Counted from the stretch's first letter, positions 1-8,447 are shown. The stretch: 44,725 nucleotides of DNA from Roseomonas sp. 18066 (GCF_902706185.1 NZ_CACSJM010000032.1:1-44725), one strand, 5' to 3'. The notes: generated by a model from the letters alone, not told the origin. A program made the numbers and translations.

Positions 1-76
1 GGGCGGGCTGGGCGAGAGAGACGGCGGGCAGCAGCGGCAGCCCCGCCATGGCGGCGAGGATCGGGCGACGTTGCAT
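1..76 (-). CDS. Start of an exported protein (partial)
   Basis: Only the first 25 codons lie in the window; the gene runs off the left edge. They read as a classic Sec-type signal peptide: a short basic start (MQRR), a hydrophobic core rich in Ala, Leu and Pro, then AVSLAQPA with a likely AxA-type cleavage region. A ribosome site (GGAAGAAA) sits about 8 bases ahead of the ATG. In this genome similar leaders begin Bug/TctC-type binding proteins, so that is the likeliest family, but the mature protein is not visible and the function cannot be called. It follows the P1 peptidase gene in the same direction, separated by about 180 bases and a hairpin. Confidence 0.6.
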   Translation of the reverse strand, partial: MQRRPILAAMAGLPLLPAVSLAQPA

Positions 77-232
77 GGGCGTTTCTTCCGGTTCTTGCTT
101 GGTTGGCTCCCGGCGGCCGGCCTCTTCGGACCGGGCCACCGCTGCCGAGCTTGCCCGTTACGCTTCATGAACTCCATGCAATTGCCAGCGACCCGCCTCC
201 GAACGGCCTGCGGCAGCACGGATAGAAAGAAA

Positions 233-275
233 AGAAGGGGGTTCAGGGGGAATTCATTCCCCCTGATACTTGTCT
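233..275. repeat. G-rich hairpin element, copy 1
   Basis: A perfect 11-bp stem, TCAGGGGGAAT (243-253) and ATTCCCCCTGA (256-266), encloses a 2-base loop. It is flanked by AGAAGGGGG (233-241) and ACTTGTCT (268-275). The same flanks and stem type recur at 37713-37759, so this is a dispersed palindromic element. The stem spans the stop codon of the minus-strand P1 peptidase gene, with the TGA at 254-256 in the loop, and probably acts as its transcript end or 3' stabiliser. No strong T-run follows on the minus strand. Confidence 0.65.
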
Positions 276-1237
276 TTCCAGCTTCTGAGCGCGTTGGGGT
301 AGGGCAGGGCCGTGGCCTCGTAGACCCCTCGGGCGATGGCGCGCGCCATGACGATGCCGGCGAGGTGCCCCAGCTCGACCAGCGACCCCCCCGGCTTCTC
401 CCCGGTGGCGGCGGCGAAGACGGTGTCGCCGTCATTGGGCGCATGGGCGGGCAGGATGGCGCGGGCCAGGCCGTCATCGGCCATCAGCGCCAGGCGGCGG
501 CATTCGGCTTTGGTCAGGGTGGCGTCGGTGACGACCATGCCGATGGTGGTGGCGGTGACGGCGCCTTTCAGCCGGGGGCGCAGGTCGAAGCTTTGGGGCA
601 GGCCGAGGCCGCCGAATTCCTTGTCCTGCTCGAAGGGCGCGGCCCAGAAATGGGGCCCGTCGCCGATCAGGGGCGAGCCCACCGCGTTCACCGCCACCAG
701 GGCCGAGACGATATGGCCGCTGCTGGCGATGGCGCTGGCGCTGCCGATGCCGCCTTTCACCAGGGGCGTGGTGGCCCCGGTGCCGGCGCCGACGCTGCCG
801 AGCGCGAAGGCGCCAGGCCGGGCGGCCAGCGCCGCGTCGTAGCCCATCTGGCGATAGGGGGAGAAGCGGCCCCAGTCCTTGTCGCCGCCATTCGCCAGGT
901 CGAAGAGGATGGCCTGGGGTGCCAGCGGAATGGGCATGCCGCCGAAGATCTGACCGCGCCCGGCCTCGCGCAGCATCGCCTGGACGCCGCCCGCCGCGTC
1001 CAGCCCGAAGGTGGACCCGCCGGACAGGGTGATGGCGTCGATGCGCTGCACCGTGGCGTCGAGGTCCAGCAGCGCGGTGTCGCGCGACCCCGGGGCGCCG
1101 CCGCCGATATGGACGGCGGCCACCGCCGGCGGCTCGAAGATCACCGCGGTGACGCCGGAGCCGAGGGTGAGGTCGGTGCAGTGGCCGACGCTGACGCCGG
1201 CGATGTCGGTGAGCAGGTTCAGCATGGCCGCCATCAT
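254..1237 (-). CDS. P1 (S58, DmpA/NylC-like) family self-processing peptidase
   Basis: The roughly 327-residue protein belongs to the P1/DmpA family of N-terminal-nucleophile hydrolases: D-Ala-type aminopeptidases, beta-aminopeptidases and 6-aminohexanoate oligomer hydrolases. Family signatures are NLLTDIAGVSVGH near the start, LSGGSTFGLDAAGGV (about 71-85), GAGTGAT..KGGIGSAS (150-168), VNAVGSP (183-189), and TATTIGMVVTDATLTKAE followed by DDGLARAI. The family cleaves itself just before the nucleophile, here expected at Thr230. The residue before it is Ala229, where Asn or Gly is more familiar. Three ATGs are possible (1237, 1234, 1225); the 1225 start begins exactly at the conserved MLNLLTD, and none has a strong ribosome site. 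It is transcribed away from the ABC operon at 1372. Its last codons and stop lie inside a dispersed hairpin. The substrate is unknown. Confidence 0.88.
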   Translation of the reverse strand: MMAAMLNLLTDIAGVSVGHCTDLTLGSGVTAVIFEPPAVAAVHIGGGAPGSRDTALLDLDATVQRIDAITLSGGSTFGLDAAGGVQAMLREAGRGQIFGGMPIPLAPQAILFDLANGGDKDWGRFSPYRQMGYDAALAARPGAFALGSVGAGTGATTPLVKGGIGSASAIASSGHIVSALVAVNAVGSPLIGDGPHFWAAPFEQDKEFGGLGLPQSFDLRPRLKGAVTATTIGMVVTDATLTKAECRRLALMADDGLARAILPAHAPNDGDTVFAAATGEKPGGSLVELGHLAGIVMARAIARGVYEATALPYPNALRSWKDKYQGE

Positions 1238-1371
1238 GCCCGGCTGGTGGCGCGGTTCAAGCCGGTCTGGCCCGGCATTTGCTGGTGGGGCCGGCCGGTC
1301 GCTCCCGCGGCTGTGAAGGAATTTTGACGTGGCGCCCGTCTGCGGGCAGTTTGCGCCCCGGAGGTCGCCTG

Positions 1372-2181
1372 ATGAGTATGCCCGCGCCAAGCCGTCTGCT
1401 GTTCCATGCCGCCGTCGCCGCCGCCTTCGCGCTGATCCTGGCGCCGGTGGTGATGGTGATGGTGATCAGCGTCTTCCGGCAGGAGATCGTCAGCTTCCCG
1501 CCGCTGGGGCTGACGCTGAACTGGTATGTCAATGCCTGGGACCGGCAGGAATTCGCCCGCGGCTTCGTCTCCAGCCTGCAGGTGGCGCTGCTGGCGACGC
1601 TGATCGGGGTGCCGACCGGCACGGCGGCGGCCTATGCCATCGCCCGCGGCTGGCTGCCGGGGAAGGGTGCGGTGAACACCCTGCTGCTCAGCCCGCTGGC
1701 TGTGCCGGGGGTGGTGGCGGGCACCGCGCTGTACATGTTCTACCTGCGCGCGGAATTCTGGGTGGATGCCGATATCACGGCGACCTTGCACGGGCTGGTC
1801 GCCGCGCATGTGCTGCTGACCATTCCCTGGACGGTGCGGCTGGTCTCGGCGAGCCTGGCCAATCTCGACACCTCGGCGGAGGAGGCGGCGGCCAATCTGG
1901 GCGCCCGGCCCTTCACCGTGTTCCGCCGGGTGACGCTGCCGATGATGCGGCCGGGCATCGTCGCCGCCTGCCTGTTCTCCTTCATCCAGAGCTTCGAGAA
2001 CCTCGAGCTGTCGCTGCTGCTGGTGGGGCCGGGGCGGACGACCCTGCCGGTCGCCATGCTGAGCTATCTTGAATTCCGCATCGACCCGACGCTCGCCGCC
2101 GTGGCCACGGTGCAGATCCTGCTGGTCGCCGGGCTGATGCTGCTGACCGACCGCTTCGTGAAACTGTCGAGGGTCGTGTGA
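1372..2181 (+). CDS. ABC transporter permease, polyamine class (PotC-like)
   Basis: A 269-residue inner-membrane permease of the spermidine/putrescine class (PotC side). It has a hydrophobic N-terminal helix followed by about five more. The cytoplasmic EAA loop, EEAAANLGARPFTVFRRVTLP, lies about 60% of the way along and docks onto the ATPase. The ATG at 1372 has GGAGGT about 7 bases upstream. The open frame extends further upstream, but the extension is not permease-like. It is first in an operon with its ATPase (31-bp gap), binding protein and second permease; all four parts of an importer are present. Its EAA loop shares NLGARPFTVFRRV with the second permease at 4362, as expected for a matched heterodimer. 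The class is confident, the substrate open. Confidence 0.9.
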   Translation: MSMPAPSRLLFHAAVAAAFALILAPVVMVMVISVFRQEIVSFPPLGLTLNWYVNAWDRQEFARGFVSSLQVALLATLIGVPTGTAAAYAIARGWLPGKGAVNTLLLSPLAVPGVVAGTALYMFYLRAEFWVDADITATLHGLVAAHVLLTIPWTVRLVSASLANLDTSAEEAAANLGARPFTVFRRVTLPMMRPGIVAACLFSFIQSFENLELSLLLVGPGRTTLPVAMLSYLEFRIDPTLAAVATVQILLVAGLMLLTDRFVKLSRVV

Positions 2182-2212
2182 CGCGCTTGCACCACGCCGA
2201 AGGAGAGCATTG

Positions 2213-3268
2213 ATGGGCAATCTGGTGCTGGAAGCGCTGTGCAAGCGCTACGGGTCGTCCACCGCGGTGGAGCGGGTCGACCTGGAGGTGAAGCAGGGCG
2301 AGATGGTGGCGCTCCTCGGCCCCTCGGGCTGCGGCAAGACCACGACCTTGCGCATGGTCGCCGGCTTCATCCCGCCGAGCGAGGGCCGCATCCTGATCGG
2401 CGGCCAGGATGTGACGCGCCGCCCGGCCTATGCCCGCGACACCGGCATGGTGTTCCAGTCCTATGCGCTGTTCCCGCATATGAGCGTCGGCCAGAACGTG
2501 GCCTTCGGGCTGGAGATGCGCAAGGTCGGCCGCGCCGAGCGCGATTCCCGGGTGATGGAGGCGCTGCGGCTGGTGCGGCTCGACCACCTGGCCGACCGGC
2601 TGCCGCGGCAGCTGTCGGGCGGGCAGCAGCAGCGCGTGGCGCTCGCCCGCGCGCTGGTGGTCAATCCGGCGGTGTTCCTGCTGGACGAGCCGCTGTCGAA
2701 CCTGGACGCCAAGCTGCGCGGCGAGGTGCGGATGGAGATCCGCGCGCTGCAGCAGCGCCTCGGCCTGACCACCCTGATCGTCACCCATGACCAGGAGGAG
2801 GCGCTGACCATGGCCGACCGGCTGGTGGTCATGGAGCGCGGCCGGGTGCGCCAGGTCGGCACGGCGGAGGAGCTCTACGAGAACCCCGCCGACCCCTTCG
2901 TCGCCGGCTTCGTCGGCCGCTGCAACCTGGTCGAGGGCCGGCTGGAGGGGGCCGACGGCTTCCGCGCCGCCAGCGGCGCCCTGCTGCATTGCGATGCCGC
3001 GGCGGCGCAGGCGCATCCCTACGCGGCGCTGCTGGCGCTGCGGCCGGAGCGCATCGCGCTGCAGCCGGACCCGCAGGGCGGCGGCCGGGTCACGGCGGTG
3101 ACCTATCTCGGCGCGCAGACCGAATATCTGGTGGAGCAGGATGGCACCGCGCTGCTGATCATCCGCCCCACCCCCACTTTGGCCGACCCGCTGCGGCGGC
3201 TGGCGGTGGGCGATGCCGTGACGCTGAGCTGGGAGGCCGCGGCCGCCCGCCTGCTGCCGGCCGCGTGA
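2213..3268 (+). CDS. ABC transporter ATPase, polyamine class (PotA-like)
   Basis: A 351-residue ATP-binding subunit that drives the importer. Motifs: Walker A GPSGCGKT (36-43), Q-loop MVFQSYALFPHM, signature LSGGQQQR (about 133-140), Walker B VFLLDEPLSNLD, and switch His in VTHDQEEAL (about 190). A C-terminal TOBE-type domain starts near residue 240, as in PotA, FbpC and UgpC. AAGGAG lies 7 bases ahead of the ATG at 2213, which makes that start preferable to the TTG one codon earlier. It lies between the first permease and the binding protein of the same importer. The TOBE domain may bind a regulatory ligand in this subfamily, but nothing in the sequence shows which. Confidence 0.93.
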   Translation: MGNLVLEALCKRYGSSTAVERVDLEVKQGEMVALLGPSGCGKTTTLRMVAGFIPPSEGRILIGGQDVTRRPAYARDTGMVFQSYALFPHMSVGQNVAFGLEMRKVGRAERDSRVMEALRLVRLDHLADRLPRQLSGGQQQRVALARALVVNPAVFLLDEPLSNLDAKLRGEVRMEIRALQQRLGLTTLIVTHDQEEALTMADRLVVMERGRVRQVGTAEELYENPADPFVAGFVGRCNLVEGRLEGADGFRAASGALLHCDAAAAQAHPYAALLALRPERIALQPDPQGGGRVTAVTYLGAQTEYLVEQDGTALLIIRPTPTLADPLRRLAVGDAVTLSWEAAAARLLPAA

Positions 3269-3316
3269 CTCGATCGTTCTGAATTGACCCTCTGACATGA
3301 CTCTGGGAGAGCTGGC

Positions 3317-4357
3317 ATGAACATCACCCGTCGCGCGACCCTGGCCGGCGCTGGCGCCGCCTTCGCGTCCATCACCGCGGGCCTGCCCGGCCTGGCCCGG
3401 GCCCAGGCCAAGCAGGTGGTGGTCGGCACCTGGGGCGGCGATTACGGCGAGCTGCTGCGCGCCAATATCGACCAGCCGCTGATGGGGCCGCAGGGCATCG
3501 AGGTCCTGCAGGACATCGCCAATGCCGATCCGCGCAAGACCAAGCTGCTGGCCGAGCGCCAGGCCCGCCGCGGCACCTTCGACGTCGCCTGCCTGTCGGA
3601 CACCGACATGCACATGCTCTCGGCCCAGGGCAGCTTCGACACGCTGGAGATGGCCAAGCTGAAGCGCGGCCCGGCCATCCTGCCGGCGCTGGCCAAGCCC
3701 TATGCCGTGCCGCACATCTATTCGGCGCTGGTGCTGCTGTACAACCCGAACAAGATCACGACGCCGCCCAAGGGCTTCGCCGACATGTTCGACCCGAAGT
3801 ATCGCGGCCGCGTCGGCTTCTCCGACATCCTCTACAGCACCAACACCTTCGCGGCCGCCATGGCCGGCGGCGGCGCCTTCAACAACTACGCGCCGTCGCA
3901 GAAGAAGCTGATGGAGCTGCGCTCGCTCGACGCCAAGGTCTATCCGTCGAACGAGGCGCTGGCCGGCGCGCTGAAGTCGGAGGAGGTCTGGATGACGCCG
4001 ATGTGGCTCGCCCGCGGCTTCATGTGGCAGAAGGCCGGCATCCCGGTGAAGCATGTCGTCCCGTCGGAAGGCGCCTATGCCATCGTCTTCGAGATGGCGG
4101 TGCCGAAGAACAGCCGCAACAAGGACAATGCCTACGCCTATATCGACGCGGCGCTGCAGCCGGCCGCCCAGGCCGCCTTCGCCGACCGCATGGGCTATCT
4201 GCCGACGGTCAAGGACGCGCCGCTGCCGGCCGAGATCGCCAGCCAGATCAGCCTGACCGAGGCCGAGCAGGCCCGGCTGCGGGCGCCGGACTACGACTAC
4301 CTGCTGAAGACCCATGCCGAGATCCTCGATTTCTGGAACAAGCAGTTCAAGGCGTAA
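3317..4357 (+). CDS. ABC transporter periplasmic binding protein (PotD-like), Tat leader
   Basis: A 346-residue extracellular solute-binding protein of the PotD class. It starts with a twin-arginine leader (MNITRRATLAG, hydrophobic stretch, LARAQA cleavage site), so it is probably exported folded. The mature start VVVGTWGGDYGELL is the usual first strand of this fold. DVACLSDTDMHML and VPHIYSALVLLYNPNKI are typical hinge-side segments. The ribosome site is GGGAG, about 9 bases before the ATG. It is flanked by its ATPase and its second permease, and the amidohydrolase that follows may act on the imported ligand. I cannot identify the ligand from the residues alone; polyamine-like or other cationic nitrogen compounds are the family default. 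Confidence 0.9.
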   Translation: MNITRRATLAGAGAAFASITAGLPGLARAQAKQVVVGTWGGDYGELLRANIDQPLMGPQGIEVLQDIANADPRKTKLLAERQARRGTFDVACLSDTDMHMLSAQGSFDTLEMAKLKRGPAILPALAKPYAVPHIYSALVLLYNPNKITTPPKGFADMFDPKYRGRVGFSDILYSTNTFAAAMAGGGAFNNYAPSQKKLMELRSLDAKVYPSNEALAGALKSEEVWMTPMWLARGFMWQKAGIPVKHVVPSEGAYAIVFEMAVPKNSRNKDNAYAYIDAALQPAAQAAFADRMGYLPTVKDAPLPAEIASQISLTEAEQARLRAPDYDYLLKTHAEILDFWNKQFKA

Positions 4358-4361
4358 CCCG

Positions 4362-5192
4362 ATGGCCGCGCTCGTCCTTCCCGCCGGATTGCTGGTGCTG
4401 CTGCTGCTGGTCGCGCCCATGCTGCTGCTGGCGCGCATCTCCCTGAACCAGTTCAGCCCCACCGAGCTCATGGTGGAAGCGACGACCGCGGAGAACTACC
4501 TGCGGGCGCTGCAGGACCCGTATTACCAGCAGGTGCTGGCCACCACGCTCGGCGTGGCCCTGGGCAGCACGCTGCTGGCGCTGGCCCTCGGCTTCCCCGC
4601 CGCCTATTGGCTGGCCCGCATGCAGAGCCGCTGGAAGAGCATCGCCACGATCCTGGTGCTGTTCCCGCTGCTGGTCGGCAATGTGGTGCGCGCCGCCGGC
4701 TGGATGGCCCTCCTCGGCAATGAGGGGGCGATCAACGCGGCGCTGAAGGGGCTCGGGCTGATCACCACCTCGCTGCCGCTGCTCTACAACACCGGCTCCG
4801 TCGTCACCGGCATCGTCGCCGTGGTGCTGCCCTACATGATCCTGACGCTGGCCTCGGTGATCGAGAGCATCCCGCGCCAGGCGGAGGAAGCGGCCTCCAA
4901 CCTGGGCGCCAGGCCCTTCACCGTGTTCCGCCGCGTGGTGCTGCCGCTGGCGCTGCCAGGGGTCGCCGCCGGCTCGGTGCTGGTGTTCATCCTCTGCATG
5001 AACACCTACGCCTCCGCGGTCCTCCTCGGCGGACCACAGTTCAAGATGATGGCGCCGGCCGTCTACGACCAGTTCGTCCGCGGCAACAACTGGCCCTTCG
5101 GCGCCGCTCTCGCCTTCATTCTGCTCGCCGTCACCTTGCTGCTGACCATCATCGGCAGCACACTGCTCGGACGGAAATACCGGACGGCTTGA
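4362..5192 (+). CDS. ABC transporter permease, polyamine class (PotB-like)
   Basis: A 276-residue inner-membrane permease and partner of the one at 1372. It has a very hydrophobic first helix (LLVLLLLVAPMLLLA), further helices, and the EAA loop AEEAASNLGARPFTVFRRVV followed by LPLALPGVAAGS. The ATG at 4362 lies 4 bases after the binding-protein stop, consistent with translational coupling; an upstream extension into the preceding gene is not credible. The stop codon lies inside a hairpin (5189-5213) that may reduce read-through into the amidohydrolase gene or protect the upstream transcript. Confidence 0.9.
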   Translation: MAALVLPAGLLVLLLLVAPMLLLARISLNQFSPTELMVEATTAENYLRALQDPYYQQVLATTLGVALGSTLLALALGFPAAYWLARMQSRWKSIATILVLFPLLVGNVVRAAGWMALLGNEGAINAALKGLGLITTSLPLLYNTGSVVTGIVAVVLPYMILTLASVIESIPRQAEEAASNLGARPFTVFRRVVLPLALPGVAAGSVLVFILCMNTYASAVLLGGPQFKMMAPAVYDQFVRGNNWPFGAALAFILLAVTLLLTIIGSTLLGRKYRTA

Positions 5193-5244
5193 GAGGGGCA
5201 CAGCCCCTCTCAAACTCTCCCCGCCAGGAACCTTAGGTTCCTGG
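5189..5244 (+). terminator. Tandem hairpins between transporter and amidohydrolase genes
   Basis: Two perfect hairpins sit back to back. The first is TTGAGAGGGG (5189-5198) with CCCCTCTCAA (5204-5213), loop CACAG. The second is CCAGGAACC (5224-5232) with GGTTCCTGG (5236-5244), loop TTA. Neither is followed by a T-run, so they may be transcript-processing or stability elements, or a partial terminator, rather than a full stop. They separate the importer genes from the amidohydrolase-GTPase pair, whose start codon is 27 bases beyond the second stem. Confidence 0.6.
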
Positions 5245-5271
5245 ACCTCCCACCAGACAGGGACAAAGAAG

Positions 5272-6882
5272 ATGGACGCGAAGCCGCAGACGGGTGAGGA
5301 AATCACCTGGCGCAATCAGAAGAACGGCATGCCGCCGGTGCCGGCCTCGACCGGCCGCGATTGCGGCGCGGGGCCCTTCAAGCGGCTGGTGCTGCGCGGC
5401 GCGACCATCATCGACGGCACCGGCGCGCCGCCCTGGGGCCCGGCCGATATCGTCATCGAGAACGACCGCATCGCGGCCATCGTCGCCGTCGGCACCCCGG
5501 GCAAGCCGATCAGCCCGTCCCGCCGCCCGGCCGCCGGCGACCAGGAAATCGACTGCCACGGCAAGTTCGTGACCCCGGGCCTGATCGACTGCCACGCCCA
5601 TGCCGGCGTCCCCTACCACGCGCTGCACGGCACGCCCGCCCCGGCCGATTACGTCTACAAGCTGTGGCTGGCGCATGGCGTCACCACGGCGCGCGAGATG
5701 GGCGGCTTCAGCGGCCTCGGCTGGATGCTGGAGCAGAAGAAGGCCTCGCAGGAGAACCGCATCGCGGCGCCCCACCTGGTGGTCCATTCCTACTTCCCCG
5801 CCGTCAACGACATGCTCAAGACCCTGCACACGCCGGACGAGGCGCGCAGCTGGCTGCGCGACCTGAAGTCGCGTGGCGCGGATGGCGTGAAGTTCTTCGG
5901 CGCGCCCCCGGCGATCATGAAGGCGGCGCTGGCCGAATGCCGCGAGCTCGGCCTGCGCACCGGCTGCCACCACGCCCAGCAGGCGGTGACGCGGATGAAC
6001 GCGCTGACGACGGCCGAATGGGGCCTGACCAGCGCCGAGCATTATTACGGCCTGCCCGAGGCGCTCTACGACAACCGCGTCGTCCAGAGCTACCCGGCCG
6101 GCTACAACTACAATGACGAGTATTTCCGCTTCTCCTCGGCGGGCCAGACCTTCCAGCAGGCGGCCGAGCCCGGCAGCGCGAAATGGAACGAGGTGATGGA
6201 GCGCTTCCTGGCGCTCGACTTCACCTTCGTCCCCACCTTCTCCATCTACGACGCCAACCGCGACGTGATGCGCACCCGCCGCGCCGACTGGCATGACGAC
6301 TACACCTGGCCCAGCATGTGGCGCTTCTTCCAGCCCGCCCGCGGCGGCCACGGCTCCTACTGGTTCAAGTGGTCGACGGGCAACGAGATCGACTGGAAGC
6401 AGCACTACCGCCTGTGGATGACCTTCCTGAACGAGTACAAGAACCGCGGCGGGCGGGTCTGCACCGGCAGCGACAGCGGCTTCATCTTCCAGACCTATGG
6501 CTTCGGCTATGTGCGCGAGCTCGAGCTGCTGCAGGAGGCCGGCTTCAACCCGCTGGAAGTCCTGCGCAGCGCCACCATCCAGAGCGCCGAGCTGCTCGGC
6601 GTCGATGCCGAGACCGGCAGCATCGAGACCGGCAAGCGCGCCGATCTCCTGGTGCTCGACGAGAATCCGCTGGAAGACTTCAAGCTGCTCTACGCCACCG
6701 GCGCGCTGCGGCTGAACGACGCGACCGGCCAGGTCGAATGGCGCCAGGCGCTGCGCCACACCATCCGCGCCGGCCTGGTCTTCGACATCCCCGCCATGCT
6801 GGCGGACATCAGGAAGATGGTCGCCGACCAGAAGGCGCTCGAGGCCGAGGCGGCGAAGACGCCGGAAACCGCGCCGGCATGA
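5272..6882 (+). CDS. Metal-dependent amidohydrolase
   Basis: A 536-residue member of the amidohydrolase superfamily (TIM barrel with a split beta-sandwich). Visible metal and active-site residues: His108 and His110 in DCHAHAG, Lys207 in DGVKFFG (the usual position of a carboxylated bridging Lys), His234 in GCHHAQ, His257 in SAEHYYG, and Asp401 in GSDSG. The C-terminal GSIETGKRADLLVLDENP closes the sandwich domain. Such enzymes hydrolyse amide, cyclic amide or imine bonds using Zn or another divalent metal. It has no signal peptide, so it should be cytoplasmic. It is longer than usual because of an aromatic-rich insert between about residues 260 and 390. It overlaps the following G3E GTPase gene by 4 bases (ATGA), and the importer genes precede it. 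The substrate is not identifiable. Confidence 0.9.
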   Translation: MDAKPQTGEEITWRNQKNGMPPVPASTGRDCGAGPFKRLVLRGATIIDGTGAPPWGPADIVIENDRIAAIVAVGTPGKPISPSRRPAAGDQEIDCHGKFVTPGLIDCHAHAGVPYHALHGTPAPADYVYKLWLAHGVTTAREMGGFSGLGWMLEQKKASQENRIAAPHLVVHSYFPAVNDMLKTLHTPDEARSWLRDLKSRGADGVKFFGAPPAIMKAALAECRELGLRTGCHHAQQAVTRMNALTTAEWGLTSAEHYYGLPEALYDNRVVQSYPAGYNYNDEYFRFSSAGQTFQQAAEPGSAKWNEVMERFLALDFTFVPTFSIYDANRDVMRTRRADWHDDYTWPSMWRFFQPARGGHGSYWFKWSTGNEIDWKQHYRLWMTFLNEYKNRGGRVCTGSDSGFIFQTYGFGYVRELELLQEAGFNPLEVLRSATIQSAELLGVDAETGSIETGKRADLLVLDENPLEDFKLLYATGALRLNDATGQVEWRQALRHTIRAGLVFDIPAMLADIRKMVADQKALEAEAAKTPETAPA

Positions 6883-7871
6883 ATGACGCCACGATGCCGG
6901 CCGAGTTCATCCTGCTCGCCGGCTTCCTGGGCAGCGGCAAGACCACGCTGCTGCGCGACTGGCTGGCCTTGCCGGAGGCCGCGGACACCGCGGTCATCGT
7001 CAACGAGGCCGGCCAGATCGACATCGACGGCGCCGTCATCGCCGAGAGCGGCCCGCTGCCGCTGGCCATGCTCAGCAATGGCTGCGTCTGCTGCTCGCTG
7101 ACCAACGACCTGGTCTTCACCGTGCAATCCCTGCTGGAGGGGCGCGAGAAGGCCGGGCTGCCGCCCTATCGCCGCATCATCCTGGAATGCAGCGGATTGT
7201 CGCGGCCGGGGCCGATCCTGCGCAGCCTGGGCCCGCTGGCGCCGCTCGGCCTGCGGGTGCGCGCCGTCGCCACCTGCGACGCGGCCCAGGCCGAGGCCCG
7301 CGCCGCGCATTTCGACGAGTTCGCGGCGCAGATCGCCGCCGCCGACGTGATCGTCGTCACCAAGCTGGACCAGGCCGAGGGCGACACCGCGACCGCCCTG
7401 GCCGCCGCCGTCAACCCGTTGGCCGCCCGCGTCGTCGAGCCCGACCCGGCCCGCCGTGCGCTCGCCGCCTTCACCACGCCGCCGGGCGCCGCCATGCCGA
7501 TGCCGGCGGAGGCTGGTCCCCATCCGCGCATCGGCGTCCATCTCGTCGAATTTCTCGACGAGGCCAGCTGGGACGACCGCCTCGACTGGATGGAAAATCT
7601 GGCCGCTTTCGCCGGCGAGCGGCTGCTGCGGCTGAAGGGTTTCCTGCATCCCGCCGAGGATGACAGCGCGGCACTGCTGGTGCAGGTGGTGGGCACGCTG
7701 TTCAGCCCGCTGTCGCGCATGGCGCGGACCGCGCGCACGCCGGAAGCCCTGGTGGTCATCGCCCGCGACCTGACGGCGCAGGAGCTGTGGTCGATGGCGC
7801 CCGACGCGCCGGTGCGGATCTCGCGCTATGCCGATGGCGCGCGCCGGGCGGAGCCGGCCGGATTGCGTTGA
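6879..7871 (+). CDS. G3E-family GTPase, CobW/COG0523 metallochaperone-like
   Basis: A 330-residue GTPase of the CobW/COG0523 branch, which hands metal ions to client metalloproteins. It has the P-loop GFLGSGKT (15-22), the metal-binding CxCC motif (Cys69, Cys71, Cys72, in NGCVCC), the ECSGLS switch region, and TKLD in place of the usual NKxD base-recognition motif. A C-terminal CobW_C region (RLLRLKGFLHP, then LLVQVVGTLFSPL) follows. The ATG overlaps the amidohydrolase stop, so the two are translationally coupled. The natural reading is that this GTPase loads metal into that amidohydrolase. This is inference from coupling; the metal cannot be read from the sequence. Confidence 0.9.
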   Translation: MNDATMPAEFILLAGFLGSGKTTLLRDWLALPEAADTAVIVNEAGQIDIDGAVIAESGPLPLAMLSNGCVCCSLTNDLVFTVQSLLEGREKAGLPPYRRIILECSGLSRPGPILRSLGPLAPLGLRVRAVATCDAAQAEARAAHFDEFAAQIAAADVIVVTKLDQAEGDTATALAAAVNPLAARVVEPDPARRALAAFTTPPGAAMPMPAEAGPHPRIGVHLVEFLDEASWDDRLDWMENLAAFAGERLLRLKGFLHPAEDDSAALLVQVVGTLFSPLSRMARTARTPEALVVIARDLTAQELWSMAPDAPVRISRYADGARRAEPAGLR

Positions 7872-7946
7872 ACGCAAAATGATTTCCCCTGCGGCGCCGG
7901 CTGCAGCATGGGCTTCGCCATCTTGAAGTCCTTGAAAGGTGCCTCG

Positions 7947-8441
7947 ATGTCCAACCCACCGCCCGCGATCCCGCAGCTTTCGGCGCAGCAGGCCTTCCTG
8001 CGCCTGTCGAAATCCTCCTTCGGCCTGGCGCTGGCGGCGGCGGCGCTGGTGGCCGTCTCGCTGTTCGTGCCCTTCCTCGCCGTCCACACCAACCTGCCTT
8101 TCGCCGGCCAGCGCAGCGGCGCGCTGAACGGTGCCGACGCGGCCGGCTGGACCGCCTGGGCGACGCTGCTGCTGTTCCTGGTCGCCGTCGCCGCCCGCCG
8201 CATCGCGCCGCTGCAGCCCTATCGCAGCCTGATCGACATTGCCGCCCTGCTGATGGCGGCGGGCATGCTGGCCTGGGCCTGGTTCTACAACCCGGTCGCC
8301 GGCCAGGCGGCGCAGCTGTCGCAGCTGGCCGGCAGCCTGGGCGGCGCGATGCGCAACCCGATCAGCTTCGGGCCGCATCTGGGCATGGGGCTGGTGGTGC
8401 TGGGCATGCTGGTGCTGGGCCTGTCGCGCCGCGGCCGCTGA
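7947..8441 (+). CDS. Small membrane protein of unknown function
   Basis: A 164-residue protein with four likely membrane helices: LALAAAALVAVSLFVPFLAV, TAWATLLLFLVAVA, IDIAALLMAAGMLAWAWF and MGLVVLGMLVLGL. A loop between the first two is rich in Gly, Asn and Ala. The short C-terminus is basic. I recognise no family. The ATG at 7947 has AAAGGTG about 6 bases upstream, which favours it over an in-frame ATG at 7908. It lies 75 bases after the GTPase gene and just before a strong terminator, so it is probably the last gene of the operon. A link to the transport module is possible but unsupported by any motif. Confidence 0.7.
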   Translation: MSNPPPAIPQLSAQQAFLRLSKSSFGLALAAAALVAVSLFVPFLAVHTNLPFAGQRSGALNGADAAGWTAWATLLLFLVAVAARRIAPLQPYRSLIDIAALLMAAGMLAWAWFYNPVAGQAAQLSQLAGSLGGAMRNPISFGPHLGMGLVVLGMLVLGLSRRGR

Positions 8442-8447
8442 GGGTCG

